64,000 nucleotides of DNA. Origin: Halorussus lipolyticus (GTDB taxonomy: Archaea; Halobacteriota; Halobacteria; Halobacteriales; Haladaptataceae). A program made the position numbers and the translations under genes. The notes under the pieces were generated by a model. The model had not been told where the DNA came from, made no database searches, and saw nothing but the letters and a program-made list of their open reading frames with translations. Every line of letters starts with the position of its first letter. The stretch's first letter is position 1. Below are positions 52,752 through 61,925 of the stretch, one piece after another. The stretch is taken from the NCBI RefSeq assembly GCF_029338375.1, contig NZ_CP119805.1:186001-250000 (forward strand). The letters run 5' to 3'.

Positions 52752-52898
52752 ATGAGCGAACCGAGCGATAGGTCGGACGACGGACCCGACGAGCGACAGG
52801 GAGCAGTCGAACACTTGAACGACGCGCTAGGGGCCGACCAACTCGACGAGGCCAAGTTTCACGTTCGGCAGGCGCTCCAACTGTTGCAGGTCGAATGA
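52752..52898 (+). CDS. Small acidic helical protein (48 aa)
   Basis: 48 residues: MSEPSDRSDDGPDERQGAVE then HLNDALGADQLDEAKFHVRQ and ALQLLQVE. The C-terminal half forms one amphipathic helix pair, a pattern seen in small haloarchaeal conserved proteins. TTTAAG TATA lies about 28 bases upstream. Function unknown. Confidence 0.65.
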   Translation: MSEPSDRSDDGPDERQGAVEHLNDALGADQLDEAKFHVRQALQLLQVE

Positions 52899-52952
52899 GG
52901 TCGGCGCTCCACAAAACCTTTCCTCGCGCCGTTCGCACCTCCCGGTGTCTCC

Positions 52953-54260
52953 ATGCCCTCCATCACCCGCAGGCGACTCCTCGGTAGTCTCGCAGTCGGC
53001 GGGACCGCCTCCCTCGCAGGCTACCGGTTCCTGCCCGCGAAGTTCGTCCCCGCCCCGATTCTCGAACAGCGCACCAAGTGGCGCTCGATTCCGGAGGTAG
53101 ACTCCTCGCTCCCGGTCGCAGACGACGCCCTCGCCGAGTCCCGCCAACACCTCCGGGAGACCATCGACCGGGCCGAGGAGGCGTGGGCCGAGGTGGACGA
53201 GTCCGACGTGGACTCCGAGGCCGAGGACTTCGACATGTCCCTCGAAAACAGCGTCGAGGTGGCCCGCGACCAACTCGCCGAGGCCGAGGGGGCCGACCCG
53301 ACCACCGACGCGCTCCGGACGCTCCGGTTCGGCCTCGGCCGCGCGGCGTGGTCGCTCGCCGCCGCGAAGGCGATTTCGGAGGACTACGAGATGGACGCGC
53401 TTCGGGAGGAGTCGCGGGTCCTCCGGGAGAAGATAGACGACTTCGTGGCGTCGAGTTCCTACGAGGTCGCCGACCCCCGCCGGGGCCTCGCGTACTGCTA
53501 TCGAACCGAGCGCAAAGTCGTGTTCGCCCGGCTAAACGCCGACAACGTGCCCGACGAGGAGGCCGACAGGAGCCTCCACGACCAGAACGTGGTCGTGGAG
53601 GCCATTCGGAGCCTCATCGAAGGCGAGCGATGGCTCGGTGACGCGAAGGCGGTCTACCGGTCTCACCGGTCGAATCTCGACGCGGGAACAGAGTCTACAG
53701 ACCTCGAAAGCCACTTGGACCGGACGTGGCGGGACCTCGCAGAGCGAATCGACACGCTCCTTCCCGACCGCCAGAAGGCCGTCGAACGCTACTACCCCGA
53801 CGGCGAGGGGCCCCACGAGCGGGCTGTCAGGGAACTATTCAACAACGGCTACTCCACGGCGACCGACGCCCACCCGCCCTCGTTCGGGAATCGCACCGGC
53901 CTGTTGGCGTTCGTCGCAGTCGAACACGCCATGGCGCTCCAGCACGCCCGAGGGTTCCAGTCGGCGATGGCGGACGTGGACCGCGAGTTCGCCGAGGGTT
54001 CCGTCGGCATGCCGCTGGTCGCCCGGACGAAGCAGGAAGCGACGGGGAAACTCCGAGACCTGCTTTCGGACTCGGACGACCCGATTACGCGGGAACTCGC
54101 AGACCGGCCCCGCGAGGAGATAGCCATCGGCGACTGGTCGCTCGGCGCGAACCCGACCTTCGAGTCCGAACACCCCTACGCCGAGGCCTACGCGATGTAC
54201 TCGCTGGCGTCGGCGAATCTGGCGACCACGCCCACGGTTCGGGACCTGCTTCTGCCGTGA
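52953..54260 (+). CDS. Tat-exported helical protein of unknown function
   Basis: 435 residues. The Tat signal TRRRLLGSLAVGGTASLAG is followed by a long alpha-helical protein with Glu/Ala/Arg heptad-like runs (AESRQHLRETIDRAEEAWAE, TTDALRTLRFGLGRAAWSLA, EHAMALQHARGFQSAMADVD). No cysteine-based or catalytic motif is apparent. It probably stays at the cell surface through its Tat signal. I do not recognise the family. Confidence 0.72.
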   Translation: MPSITRRRLLGSLAVGGTASLAGYRFLPAKFVPAPILEQRTKWRSIPEVDSSLPVADDALAESRQHLRETIDRAEEAWAEVDESDVDSEAEDFDMSLENSVEVARDQLAEAEGADPTTDALRTLRFGLGRAAWSLAAAKAISEDYEMDALREESRVLREKIDDFVASSSYEVADPRRGLAYCYRTERKVVFARLNADNVPDEEADRSLHDQNVVVEAIRSLIEGERWLGDAKAVYRSHRSNLDAGTESTDLESHLDRTWRDLAERIDTLLPDRQKAVERYYPDGEGPHERAVRELFNNGYSTATDAHPPSFGNRTGLLAFVAVEHAMALQHARGFQSAMADVDREFAEGSVGMPLVARTKQEATGKLRDLLSDSDDPITRELADRPREEIAIGDWSLGANPTFESEHPYAEAYAMYSLASANLATTPTVRDLLLP

Positions 54261-54270
54261 GTGGCGCTCT

Positions 54271-54978
54271 CTACGCCGACCGAGCGTTTCGCGGCGGCGA
54301 GAGGTGCTTGCCCAACTCGGTCATCACCTTCGACTCGGCGCGCATCAGGTGTTCCCACGCCGTGGTCGGAGCGACCCCCACCGCGTCGGCGATTTCTTCG
54401 ATGGTGGTCTCGCGCTTGGGTTGGTAGTAACCCAGTCCGATAGCGGTGGCCAGCACCTCGCGCTGGCGGTCGGTGAGTTCGTGCAGGACCCGCGAGAGTT
54501 GGAGTTGCTCGCTCCCTTCGAGTTCGCCGAGTGACACGTCGCGCACGAGGTCGGTCTCGTTTCCGGCCCGCTCCAGCGAGGCGATAATCTCGCCCAAGTC
54601 GTCGGAATCGTCGAGGTAGAGCGTCCAGCGCTCCCACCCGGCCGTGATGGTAGTTCCGGTCCGGTAGTGGATGCCCATGTCGGTCAACCGCTGGGCGATG
54701 CTGTCCCACCGATAGCTGTCGAAGGTGATTGCCACGAGGACCCGCGGCACTTCCAGCGGCGTCAGGCGGTCTACGCCGAGGACCGCGGCGGACTCCTCGA
54801 AATCTTCGAGGAAGGAGGCGACCTCCTCGGCCGGGCCTGTCATGCCGATGATTCGCTTGCGCTCGGCGGCGCTCCCCGTCATCGAGGAGACAGATTCGAG
54901 CGTCACGTCCGGGTGGTCGGCGCTCACGTCGCTCTCGGGTTCGCCGTGGTGGCGAATCCGAAGCGTCACTTCCCGCAT
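54271..54978 (-). CDS. Bat-type (HTH-10) helix-turn-helix regulator
   Basis: 235 residues. The C-terminal HTH-10 domain is clear: LTDRQREVLATAIGLGYYQP, then KRETTIEEIADAVGVAPTTA and WEHLMRAESKVMTELG. The N-terminal part is an alpha/beta sensory domain without PAS/GAF motifs that I can identify. It is a DNA-binding transcription factor of the bacterio-opsin activator group, typical for Halobacteria. The start at 54978 gives MREVTLRIRHHG; the longer frame is not codon-biased. It is divergent from the dipeptide ABC operon and a candidate regulator of it. Confidence 0.85.
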   Translation of the reverse strand: MREVTLRIRHHGEPESDVSADHPDVTLESVSSMTGSAAERKRIIGMTGPAEEVASFLEDFEESAAVLGVDRLTPLEVPRVLVAITFDSYRWDSIAQRLTDMGIHYRTGTTITAGWERWTLYLDDSDDLGEIIASLERAGNETDLVRDVSLGELEGSEQLQLSRVLHELTDRQREVLATAIGLGYYQPKRETTIEEIADAVGVAPTTAWEHLMRAESKVMTELGKHLSPPRNARSA

Positions 54979-55347
54979 TGCGAGGATTGTACGCGCGCTG
55001 GTCGGTTCAATCTTCGGTCGTTTCTTCGAGAAGCGGAATATGGTTTTACAGGTAGAAACTGGATGGTAGCTTCGAAAGTCCTCGCACCAGAGCCACAAGA
55101 GCAGACAGTACACCACCGAGCGAAACGGCTCGTCAGTCGTATTTGGACGTAAAATCCTTTCCTAAAAAAATAATTACTTGTTTCTTCCGATTGTTTAGGT
55201 GGTCGAACGCGGCGCTCGCGCCGCGTTCGCCCCCGGCCTCTCCGCCGGTTTCGACCCGTCACGCCCACAACGCTCAGAACCCTGCGCTGGCCAACCCGGA
55301 TATATTTGGTGGCAGAACGAAGGGGGCTGGCTCTGTCTTGGAGTACC
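54979..55347. other. Divergent promoter region with strong hairpin
   Basis: 369 bases between the Bat-type regulator and the ABC operon. It contains an AT-rich patch (55150-55195) and, at 55204-55229, an 11-bp perfect inverted repeat with a CTCG loop (arms CGAACGCGGCG and CGCCGCGTTCG). The operon TATA is at 55299-55307. The hairpin may be an operator or attenuator. Confidence 0.55.
55299..55307 (+). promoter_or_regulatory. TATA box of the dipeptide ABC operon
   Basis: GATATATTT lies about 45 bases before the ATG at 55348, which indicates a short leader. Confidence 0.6.
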
Positions 55348-57006
55348 ATGGGTGGGGATTACAACCAAGAATTCGACGACGAGGCCGTCAGCGGCCCCGT
55401 CGTGGACCGAAGAACGACCATGGGACTGCTCGCGGCGGCCGGACTGGGGGGTCTGGCGGGGTACGCCGAGCGAGTCGAAGCGCGCGAGGACGACACGGCC
55501 GCGATGCAGGACCAACCTCAACAGGGCGGCACGCTGACCGCGGCGTGGTCGGGCGGTTCGGGGGTCCGAAAGCTCGACCCGCCGACCATCAACCTCGGCC
55601 AAGAGTTCCAAATCGCCGCGAACGTCTTCAGCGGCCTCGTCACGCTCAACGAGGACCTCACGGTCCGCGGGGACCTCGCGCGAGACTGGACAATCAGCAA
55701 CAACGGAAGCCGGTTCACCTTCCAACTCCGGGAGGGCGTCACCTTCCACAACGGGACTGAGTTTACCGCCGAGGACGTGCGCTACACGCTCAACCGGACC
55801 ATCGAGAACGAGACGCCCGCGGCGGCGAAACTCGAAACCCTGCAACCGATAGACGACGGCGGCGTGGTCGTGCAGGACGACTACACCGTCGAACTCAACT
55901 GGGAGCAACCGATGTCCCCGGCGCTCATCTACCTCACGCGGGGTCCGGGCCGCGCGGGGACCATCGTGAATCAGGAGGCCATAGAGGAGATGGGCCAAGA
56001 GCAGTACAGCCAGACCCCGGTCGGGACCGGGGCCTTCCGAGTCACCGAACACGAGGTTGGTTCGCGCATCGTGCTGGAAGCCTACGACGACTACTTCGAG
56101 ACCGACGAGAACGGCAACCAACTGCCCTACCTCGACCGAGTCGAGATTCGTCTCCTCTCGGAACCGGCGACAATCTCGAACGCGATTCGGTCGGGCGGCA
56201 TCGACTTCATCAACGTCGTGCCCCTCGACATCGTGAGTCGCATCGAGCAGGCCAGCGGCGTCGAGGCGCTCCGCGCGCCCGGCGTCAACTGGATAGGGTT
56301 GGCGATGAACTCCCAGCGCGAACCATTCAGTTCCCGACAGGCCCGGAGAGGGATTGCGAAGGTCATCGACAACGAGGCCTACGTCGAGCAGGCGCTGTTC
56401 GGCAACGCCCTGCCCGACACCGGCCCCATCAACAAGGCGACGGCGTGGGTCTGGCGCGACGACAAGCCGACCGACCAAGACTACGCCCCCGACGAGGGCC
56501 AGCAACTCATCGAGGAGGCCGGGGCGTCGGGAGCCAGTTTCAGTCTCCTCGCTACCCCCGACACCCTCCGGGAGTCGCGCGTCCTGCGCCAGCAACTCAA
56601 CAACGCCGGGTTCGACGTGAGCGTGGACCAAGTGACCAACGCGACGTACAACGAGCGGTTCTTCAACAATCAGGACTACGACGCTACCGTCACCGGGAGC
56701 GTCGGCGACCCCGACCCCGACCAGTCGCTGTGGAACTTCTACCGCAGGCCCGACCAAGGCGGCGTCTGGAACTGGACGTTTTACGACAACGACGAAGTTC
56801 ACCAGATGCTCGGCGAACAGCGCCGGCAACTGGACCGCGAGACCCGCGCTCAGACGCTCCAGCAAATCGAGGACCAACTCATCGCCGACGCGCCCCACGC
56901 CTACATCTACCACCGTGACGACATCGCGGCACAGGTCGATAGGGTCAACGGGTTCGTCCACATCCCGTTCATGCGCAACTTCCACACGACGTGGGTCCAG
57001 CAGTGA
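55348..57006 (+). CDS. Dipeptide/oligopeptide ABC substrate-binding protein
   Basis: 552 residues. The N-terminal TM/Tat-like segment (VDRRTTMGLLAAAGLGGLAG) is followed by a short linker and an SBP_bac_5 domain (LDPPTINLGQEFQIAANVFS, TFQLREGVTFHNGTEFTAED, ETPVGTGAFRVTEHEVGSRI-type region, RQARRGIAKVIDNEAYVEQA, PDQSLWNFYRRPDQGGVWNW). It binds peptides at the cell surface and delivers them to the permeases encoded next. Start taken at 55348 (MGGDYNQEF). First gene of a five-gene operon. The 77 bases to the next gene contain a GGAGGT. Confidence 0.92.
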   Translation: MGGDYNQEFDDEAVSGPVVDRRTTMGLLAAAGLGGLAGYAERVEAREDDTAAMQDQPQQGGTLTAAWSGGSGVRKLDPPTINLGQEFQIAANVFSGLVTLNEDLTVRGDLARDWTISNNGSRFTFQLREGVTFHNGTEFTAEDVRYTLNRTIENETPAAAKLETLQPIDDGGVVVQDDYTVELNWEQPMSPALIYLTRGPGRAGTIVNQEAIEEMGQEQYSQTPVGTGAFRVTEHEVGSRIVLEAYDDYFETDENGNQLPYLDRVEIRLLSEPATISNAIRSGGIDFINVVPLDIVSRIEQASGVEALRAPGVNWIGLAMNSQREPFSSRQARRGIAKVIDNEAYVEQALFGNALPDTGPINKATAWVWRDDKPTDQDYAPDEGQQLIEEAGASGASFSLLATPDTLRESRVLRQQLNNAGFDVSVDQVTNATYNERFFNNQDYDATVTGSVGDPDPDQSLWNFYRRPDQGGVWNWTFYDNDEVHQMLGEQRRQLDRETRAQTLQQIEDQLIADAPHAYIYHRDDIAAQVDRVNGFVHIPFMRNFHTTWVQQ

Positions 57007-57083
57007 CCGGAGACCGAGCATGATTCAGGAGGCCCGAATCCGGTGACACGGCGCTCCGACCCCTCGATTTCGGAGGTATTCCC

Positions 57084-58046
57084 ATGTCAATGAGAAAGTA
57101 CATCGCCAAGCGCGTCCTGCACTCGGTGTTCGTGATGTGGCTGGTGGCGACCACGGTGTTCTTCGGCCTGCGACTGATTCCCGGCGGCCCGGTGTACGCG
57201 ATGCTGGGCCAAGAGGCCACCCCGGAGTCGGTCGCCGCGCTCCGCGAACAACTGGGTCTCAACCAACCGGTCTACGTCCAATACCTCGACTGGATGGCCG
57301 ACCTCCTCGTGCTGGACTTCGGCACGGGGGTCGTCTCGGGCGAGGCGGTCACGACGCTCATCGCCGACGCCGCGCCCAAAACCGTCTCCATCGCCGTCGT
57401 CGCCATCGTCGTCGGTCTCTCGGTGGCCATTCCGACCGGCATCGTGAGTGCGACCAGAAAACACGAACCGGCCGACTACGTGGCCACCGTCGCGGCCTTC
57501 CTCGGCCTGTCGATGCCCGCCTTTTTCGTCGGCATCCTGCTCGCGCTGGTGTTCGGCGTCTGGTTCGACCTCCTCCCGGTGTTCGGCTACACGCCGATTT
57601 CCGAGGGGTTGGTCCCGTGGTTCCGGAGCGTCTTCCTGCCCGGCATCGCCGTTGGCCTGCCCTACGCCGCCATCGTGATGCGGATGATGCGCTCGTCGCT
57701 TCTGGAGGTGATGAACCAGCAGTACATGCGCACCGCGATGGCCAAGGGAGTGGGCAATCGCGTCCGACTCTACAAGCACGCGCTCCAGAACGCCATGATT
57801 CCGGTCGTGACGGTGGCCGGCATCCAACTCGCGCTGGTCCTCGTCGGGAGCGTCACGGTCGAAATCGTCTTCGGGATTCAGGGACTCGGCCAACTGCTGG
57901 TCGATTCCATCCTCGACCGGAACTACCCCGTGACCCAAGCCGTCATCCTCGTCGTCGCGGGCGTGATGGTGTTCACGAACCTCCTCGTGGACCTGACCTA
58001 CACCGTCATCGACCCGCGAATCGGATACGGGGGTGAGACGGCGTGA
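57084..58046 (+). CDS. dppB: Dipeptide ABC transporter permease 1 (DppB type)
   Basis: 320 residues, six TM helices, N-terminal KYIAKRVLHSVFVMWLVATT, then an outer loop with LREQLGLNQPVYVQYLDWMA, and the EAA-like loop VMRMMRSSLLEVMNQQYMRT-AMAKG coupling to the ATPases. The GGAGGT at 57072-57077 gives a Shine-Dalgarno start, unlike the leaderless first genes around. It pairs with the DppC-type protein downstream. Confidence 0.92.
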   Translation: MSMRKYIAKRVLHSVFVMWLVATTVFFGLRLIPGGPVYAMLGQEATPESVAALREQLGLNQPVYVQYLDWMADLLVLDFGTGVVSGEAVTTLIADAAPKTVSIAVVAIVVGLSVAIPTGIVSATRKHEPADYVATVAAFLGLSMPAFFVGILLALVFGVWFDLLPVFGYTPISEGLVPWFRSVFLPGIAVGLPYAAIVMRMMRSSLLEVMNQQYMRTAMAKGVGNRVRLYKHALQNAMIPVVTVAGIQLALVLVGSVTVEIVFGIQGLGQLLVDSILDRNYPVTQAVILVVAGVMVFTNLLVDLTYTVIDPRIGYGGETA

Positions 58047-58999
58047 GCAGTTCCACCGAAGTACCGCCGGAGTACCGCGAGGACGACGAGTACGTCGAGG
58101 AGCACAAGTCCACCCTCGAACGTCTCAAGGATGGCCTGCTGGCCGACAAGATGGCGCTGTTCGGGGCGGGGGTCGTCCTGCTGTTCGTCTTCGCGGCCGT
58201 CTTCGCACCGATGGTCGCGCCCTACAATCCGGACAAGACCTACACGTTCATGCAACCGCCGGATAGCTACTCTGAGGGCGACTTCGACAGCGACGGCGAG
58301 ACAGAGCGCGTCTGGCATCCCCTCGGGACCGACTCGTTCGGCCACGACCTCCTCTCGCGTGTCATCTTCGGCGCGCGGGTCTCGCTGATGGTCGCGCTGG
58401 CCACAGTCGCCGTCGCGTTCACCATCGGGACCACCATCGGCCTGCTCGCGGGGTTCCACGGCGGGTGGATAGACAGCGTGCTGATGCGCTACGTGGACTT
58501 CCAGTGGGCCTTCCCCGAGCTAATTCTCGCGGTCGGCATCATCGCTGTTACTGGGGGACTCGGGGTTCTGAACGTCGTCATCGCCATCGGCATCGCCTAC
58601 ATCGACGACTTCGCGCGACTCGTCCGAGGAGAAGTCCTCTCGATTCGGGAAGAGGAGTACGTCACCGCCGCCCGAGCAATCGGGATGACAAACCGACGAA
58701 TCATGTTCCGCGAGATTCTGCCCAACGCGGTCGCGCCGCTCATCGTGCAGGCCACGCTGATGATTCCCCTCGCCATCCTCGCGGAGGCCGGCCTCTCGTT
58801 CCTCGGTCTCGGCGTCAAGCCCACGACGCCGACGTGGGGGCTTCTGCTATCGGACGGCAGACAGTTCATCAGCCAAGCGTGGTGGATTAGCGTGATGCCG
58901 GGACTGGCCATCATGGTGACGGTGCTGGCGTTCAACATGCTCGGCGACGGTCTCCGGGACATCTTCGACGTGAGCGAAGGGGAGGTCGAGGAGCGATGA
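58043..58999 (+). CDS. dppC: Dipeptide ABC transporter permease 2 (DppC type)
   Basis: 318 residues. A GTG start at 58043 overlaps the dppB stop (GTGA). N-terminal cytoplasmic tail, TM1 (MALFGAGVVLLFVFAAVFAP), a periplasmic insertion with HPLGTDSFGHDLLSRVIFGA, and the EAA loop RLVRGEVLSIREEEYVTAAR with AIGMTNRRIMFREILPNAVA. Six TM segments overall. It forms the permease dimer with DppB. Confidence 0.92.
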   Translation: MSSSTEVPPEYREDDEYVEEHKSTLERLKDGLLADKMALFGAGVVLLFVFAAVFAPMVAPYNPDKTYTFMQPPDSYSEGDFDSDGETERVWHPLGTDSFGHDLLSRVIFGARVSLMVALATVAVAFTIGTTIGLLAGFHGGWIDSVLMRYVDFQWAFPELILAVGIIAVTGGLGVLNVVIAIGIAYIDDFARLVRGEVLSIREEEYVTAARAIGMTNRRIMFREILPNAVAPLIVQATLMIPLAILAEAGLSFLGLGVKPTTPTWGLLLSDGRQFISQAWWISVMPGLAIMVTVLAFNMLGDGLRDIFDVSEGEVEER

Positions 59000-60105
59000 G
59001 TCTGCTGGAAGTCGAGAACCTCCGGACCCAGTTCCCGACTCCTCGGGGTACCGTCGAAGCGGTAGACGGCGTGGACCTGACCATCGAGTCCGGCGAAATC
59101 GTCGGCCTCGTGGGTGAGTCCGGGTCGGGCAAGACCGTCCTCGCCGAGAGCGTCGTGGGCCTCGTGGAGGACCCCGGCGAAATCGTCGGCGGCGACGTGC
59201 GACTCCACGGCGAGTCGCTCCGCGACAAATCCGAGGCCGAACTCCGCGAGATTCGGGGCGGGTCCATCTCGATGGTGTTTCAGGACCCGATGAACAGCCT
59301 GAACCCGACGCTCACCGTCGGCGAGCAAATCGCCGAGACGGTCCGCCTCCATCAGGACGTGGGCGAGTCGGTTCGCCTGCCCGCCGAAATCAAGCGCAAG
59401 ATTCTGGGCGCGGCCAAGAACGGCGCGGCGTGGCGGCGGGCCATCGAGATGCTGGAGGCCGTCGAGATTCCCGAACCAGAGAGTCGGGCCGACGACTTCC
59501 CCCACGAGTTCTCCGGCGGAATGCGCCAGCGCGCCATGATTGCGATGGCGCTGTCGGCAGAGCCGGACCTGCTGATTGCCGACGAACCGACCACGGCGCT
59601 CGACGTGACGATTCAGGCCCAGATTCTGGACGAACTCCGGGACCTCAAAGACGAGTTCGACGCCTCGATTCTCATCATCACCCACGACCTCGGCGTGGTC
59701 GCGGAGGTCTGCGACTGGGTGAACGTGATGTACGCCGGGGAAATCGTGGAGCGCGCACCGGCCGACGAGCTATTCGAGAATCCCCAGCATCCCTACACGC
59801 AGGGTCTCATCGCCAGCACGCCACGAATCGACGACCCGCGCGAGGAGTTGGAGCCGATTCGGGGCACGGTGCCCGAACTGGTAGACATCCCCTACGCCTG
59901 CCACTTCGCGCCGCGGTGTCCCGAGGCCAAGCCCGAGTGCTACGAGATTCACCCGGACTTCCGACCGGTCGGCCGGGCGCTGGCCGAGGCAGAAGTGGGT
60001 GAGGCGGAAATCGGCGAGAGCGAATCGACCGACGCGGAAGCAGGGTCCCGCGCCGACCACGAGGCGGCCTGCCTCCGTCGCGGTCCCGAGGAGGACCGGC
60101 TATGA
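58996..60105 (+). CDS. dppD: Dipeptide ABC transporter ATPase 1 (DppD type)
   Basis: 369 residues. Walker A GESGSGKT (about residue 40), Q-loop VFQDPMNSLNPTLTVG, signature FSGGMRQRAMIAMALS, Walker B LLIADEPTTALDVTI and H-loop IITHDLGVVAEV. The C-terminal oligo_HPY region has CHFAPRCPEAKPEC. ATGA overlaps join it to dppC and dppF. It hydrolyses ATP to power peptide import. Confidence 0.93.
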   Translation: MSLLEVENLRTQFPTPRGTVEAVDGVDLTIESGEIVGLVGESGSGKTVLAESVVGLVEDPGEIVGGDVRLHGESLRDKSEAELREIRGGSISMVFQDPMNSLNPTLTVGEQIAETVRLHQDVGESVRLPAEIKRKILGAAKNGAAWRRAIEMLEAVEIPEPESRADDFPHEFSGGMRQRAMIAMALSAEPDLLIADEPTTALDVTIQAQILDELRDLKDEFDASILIITHDLGVVAEVCDWVNVMYAGEIVERAPADELFENPQHPYTQGLIASTPRIDDPREELEPIRGTVPELVDIPYACHFAPRCPEAKPECYEIHPDFRPVGRALAEAEVGEAEIGESESTDAEAGSRADHEAACLRRGPEEDRL

Positions 60106-61442
60106 CGGCCCAGACCACCGAGACGACCGGCGATGCGGAAGCGACCGCCGAGACCGAACCGATTCTGTCGGTCTCCGGATTGAAGAAGCACTTCGACCAG
60201 TCCCAAGGCCTGCTGGACAAACTCGTCGGCGACACCGGGACGGTCAAAGCCGTGGACGGCGTGGACCTGACGGTCCGCGAGGGCGAGACGTTGGCGGTCG
60301 TCGGCGAGTCGGGGTGTGGCAAGTCCACGCTGGCCCAGACCGTCCTCAACCTCCATCAACCGACCGCGGGGTCGGTCCAGTACCGCGGTGAGGACATCGC
60401 CGGCTTGACCGGCAGGGAGATGCGGCCCTACCGCCGGGAGATGCAGGTGGTGTTTCAGGACCCGCTGGCGTCGCTGAACCCGCGCCAGACGGTCGGCGAC
60501 ATCCTGACAGCGCCGCTGGAGGTCCACGGCCTCGGCGAGAGCGACGAGGACAGGTTGGACCGAGCGAAAGACCTGCTCGACCGCGTGGGTCTCAAGCCCG
60601 GCCACGTGGACCGCTACCCGCACCAGTTTTCGGGCGGCCAGCAACAGCGCGTTGCCGTCGCTCGGGCGCTGGCGGTCGAACCCGACCTGCTGGTGGCCGA
60701 CGAACCGGTTTCGGCGCTGGACGTGTCGGTGCAGGCGCAGATTCTGAACCTACTGGAGGAGCTACAGTCGGACCTCGGCCTGTCGCTCCTCTTTATCACC
60801 CACGACCTCTCGGTCGTCCGGCACATCGCCGACCGCGTGGCGGTGATGTACCTCGGGAAAATCGTGGAGGTTGCGCCTGCTGGCGAACTATTCGCGGACC
60901 CGGACCATCCCTATACGAAGTCGTTGCTGTCGGCGGTGCCGCGAATCGACCCCGGCGACCGACCGGACCGCGTCATCCTCGAAGGCACGGTCCCGTCGCC
61001 GCTCGACCCGCCGTCGGGGTGCCGGTTCAACACCCGATGCCCGGCGGTGATTCCGCCGGACGGCTGGGCGGGCACCCAACCGCAGTTCCGCGCGGCGTTC
61101 ACCTTCCGAAACCGGGTGCTGGACGGCGAACTCGACCCCGAGGCCGCCCGGACACGACTGGAGTCCGAGGGACGCGACACCGGTGACGCGAGCGTGAGCG
61201 CCTACCTCGTAGAGCAGTCGCTCCCCGGCGAACTGGCCGACCTCCCGCCGAACGCTGGCGACGCGATTCGGACCGCGGCGGACGCGCTGGCCGGTGGCGA
61301 AACCGAGCGCGCCGCCAAAGTCGTCACTGACGCCTTCCCGTCGCCGTGCGAGCAACGGGTGCCTCGGCACGTCGAGACCGACGACCGGATGGTGGCCTGC
61401 CATCGGTTCGACCCGGACGCGCCGGGCGACACCCAGTGGTAG
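60102..61442 (+). CDS. dppF: Dipeptide ABC transporter ATPase 2 (DppF type) with extended C-terminus
   Basis: 446 residues, longer than bacterial DppF (about 330). Walker A GESGCGKST, Q-loop VVFQDPLASLNPRQTVG, signature FSGGQQQRVAVARALA, Walker B LLVADEPVSALDVSV and H-loop FITHDLSVVRHI are intact. After the ABC domain, the oligo_HPY segment is CRFNTRCPAVIPPDGW, followed by about 110 extra residues ending in CEQRVPRHVETDDRMVACH. The extra segment splits the usual C-terminal Cys cluster, which in family members binds Fe-S. It is the last gene of the operon. Confidence 0.92.
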   Translation: MTAQTTETTGDAEATAETEPILSVSGLKKHFDQSQGLLDKLVGDTGTVKAVDGVDLTVREGETLAVVGESGCGKSTLAQTVLNLHQPTAGSVQYRGEDIAGLTGREMRPYRREMQVVFQDPLASLNPRQTVGDILTAPLEVHGLGESDEDRLDRAKDLLDRVGLKPGHVDRYPHQFSGGQQQRVAVARALAVEPDLLVADEPVSALDVSVQAQILNLLEELQSDLGLSLLFITHDLSVVRHIADRVAVMYLGKIVEVAPAGELFADPDHPYTKSLLSAVPRIDPGDRPDRVILEGTVPSPLDPPSGCRFNTRCPAVIPPDGWAGTQPQFRAAFTFRNRVLDGELDPEAARTRLESEGRDTGDASVSAYLVEQSLPGELADLPPNAGDAIRTAADALAGGETERAAKVVTDAFPSPCEQRVPRHVETDDRMVACHRFDPDAPGDTQW

Positions 61443-61925
61443 GTCGGCTTCTCTGCTGTCTTTGAGACTGATATAGAATTGTTAGAAGATTACAGAAGAT
61501 TCTCAAAGACAACGGGAGTTATCTAGTGGTCGTCCCGTATCGAGCAGGCGGCACGTCGATTCGGTCCCGAAGGAGCGTCCCGCGCTCCCGCCTCGACTCC
61601 TCCGGGTCGATTGGTCAGGTCACGCGGTGGATTCGTCCCGGCTTCGTACTTGAACTCTCGGCCCGCATCAGTCGGGTGACAGTATGCCGGCCAGCGGCCG
61701 CTGGTAGACAAACCGCGCCTTCCAAGGTGTTGGAAATCGGAGATTTGCCACATCACGAAAATCACGTTCGCTCCGCTCGCGTGACCGCGACCGGGAAGGG
61801 GTTTCAAGAAACACTCACGGTCTCGGCGACTGTCGAGTTTGTAGCGAGGCACAGCGAATTGCACCTGCCGATTGCTACCGCTGGTGACCGCTGGATTCAT
61901 CCTTTTCGCGCCCAACAGTGTATTG
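61443..61925. other. Gene-free region before the second P450
   Basis: 483 bases. AT-rich 61468-61510 probably terminates the ABC operon. Palindrome-like CACGTTCGCTCCGCTCGCGTG occurs near 61762-61782 (arms around CTCCG). Open frames here on both strands lack consistent codon bias; I call no gene. Confidence 0.45.
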
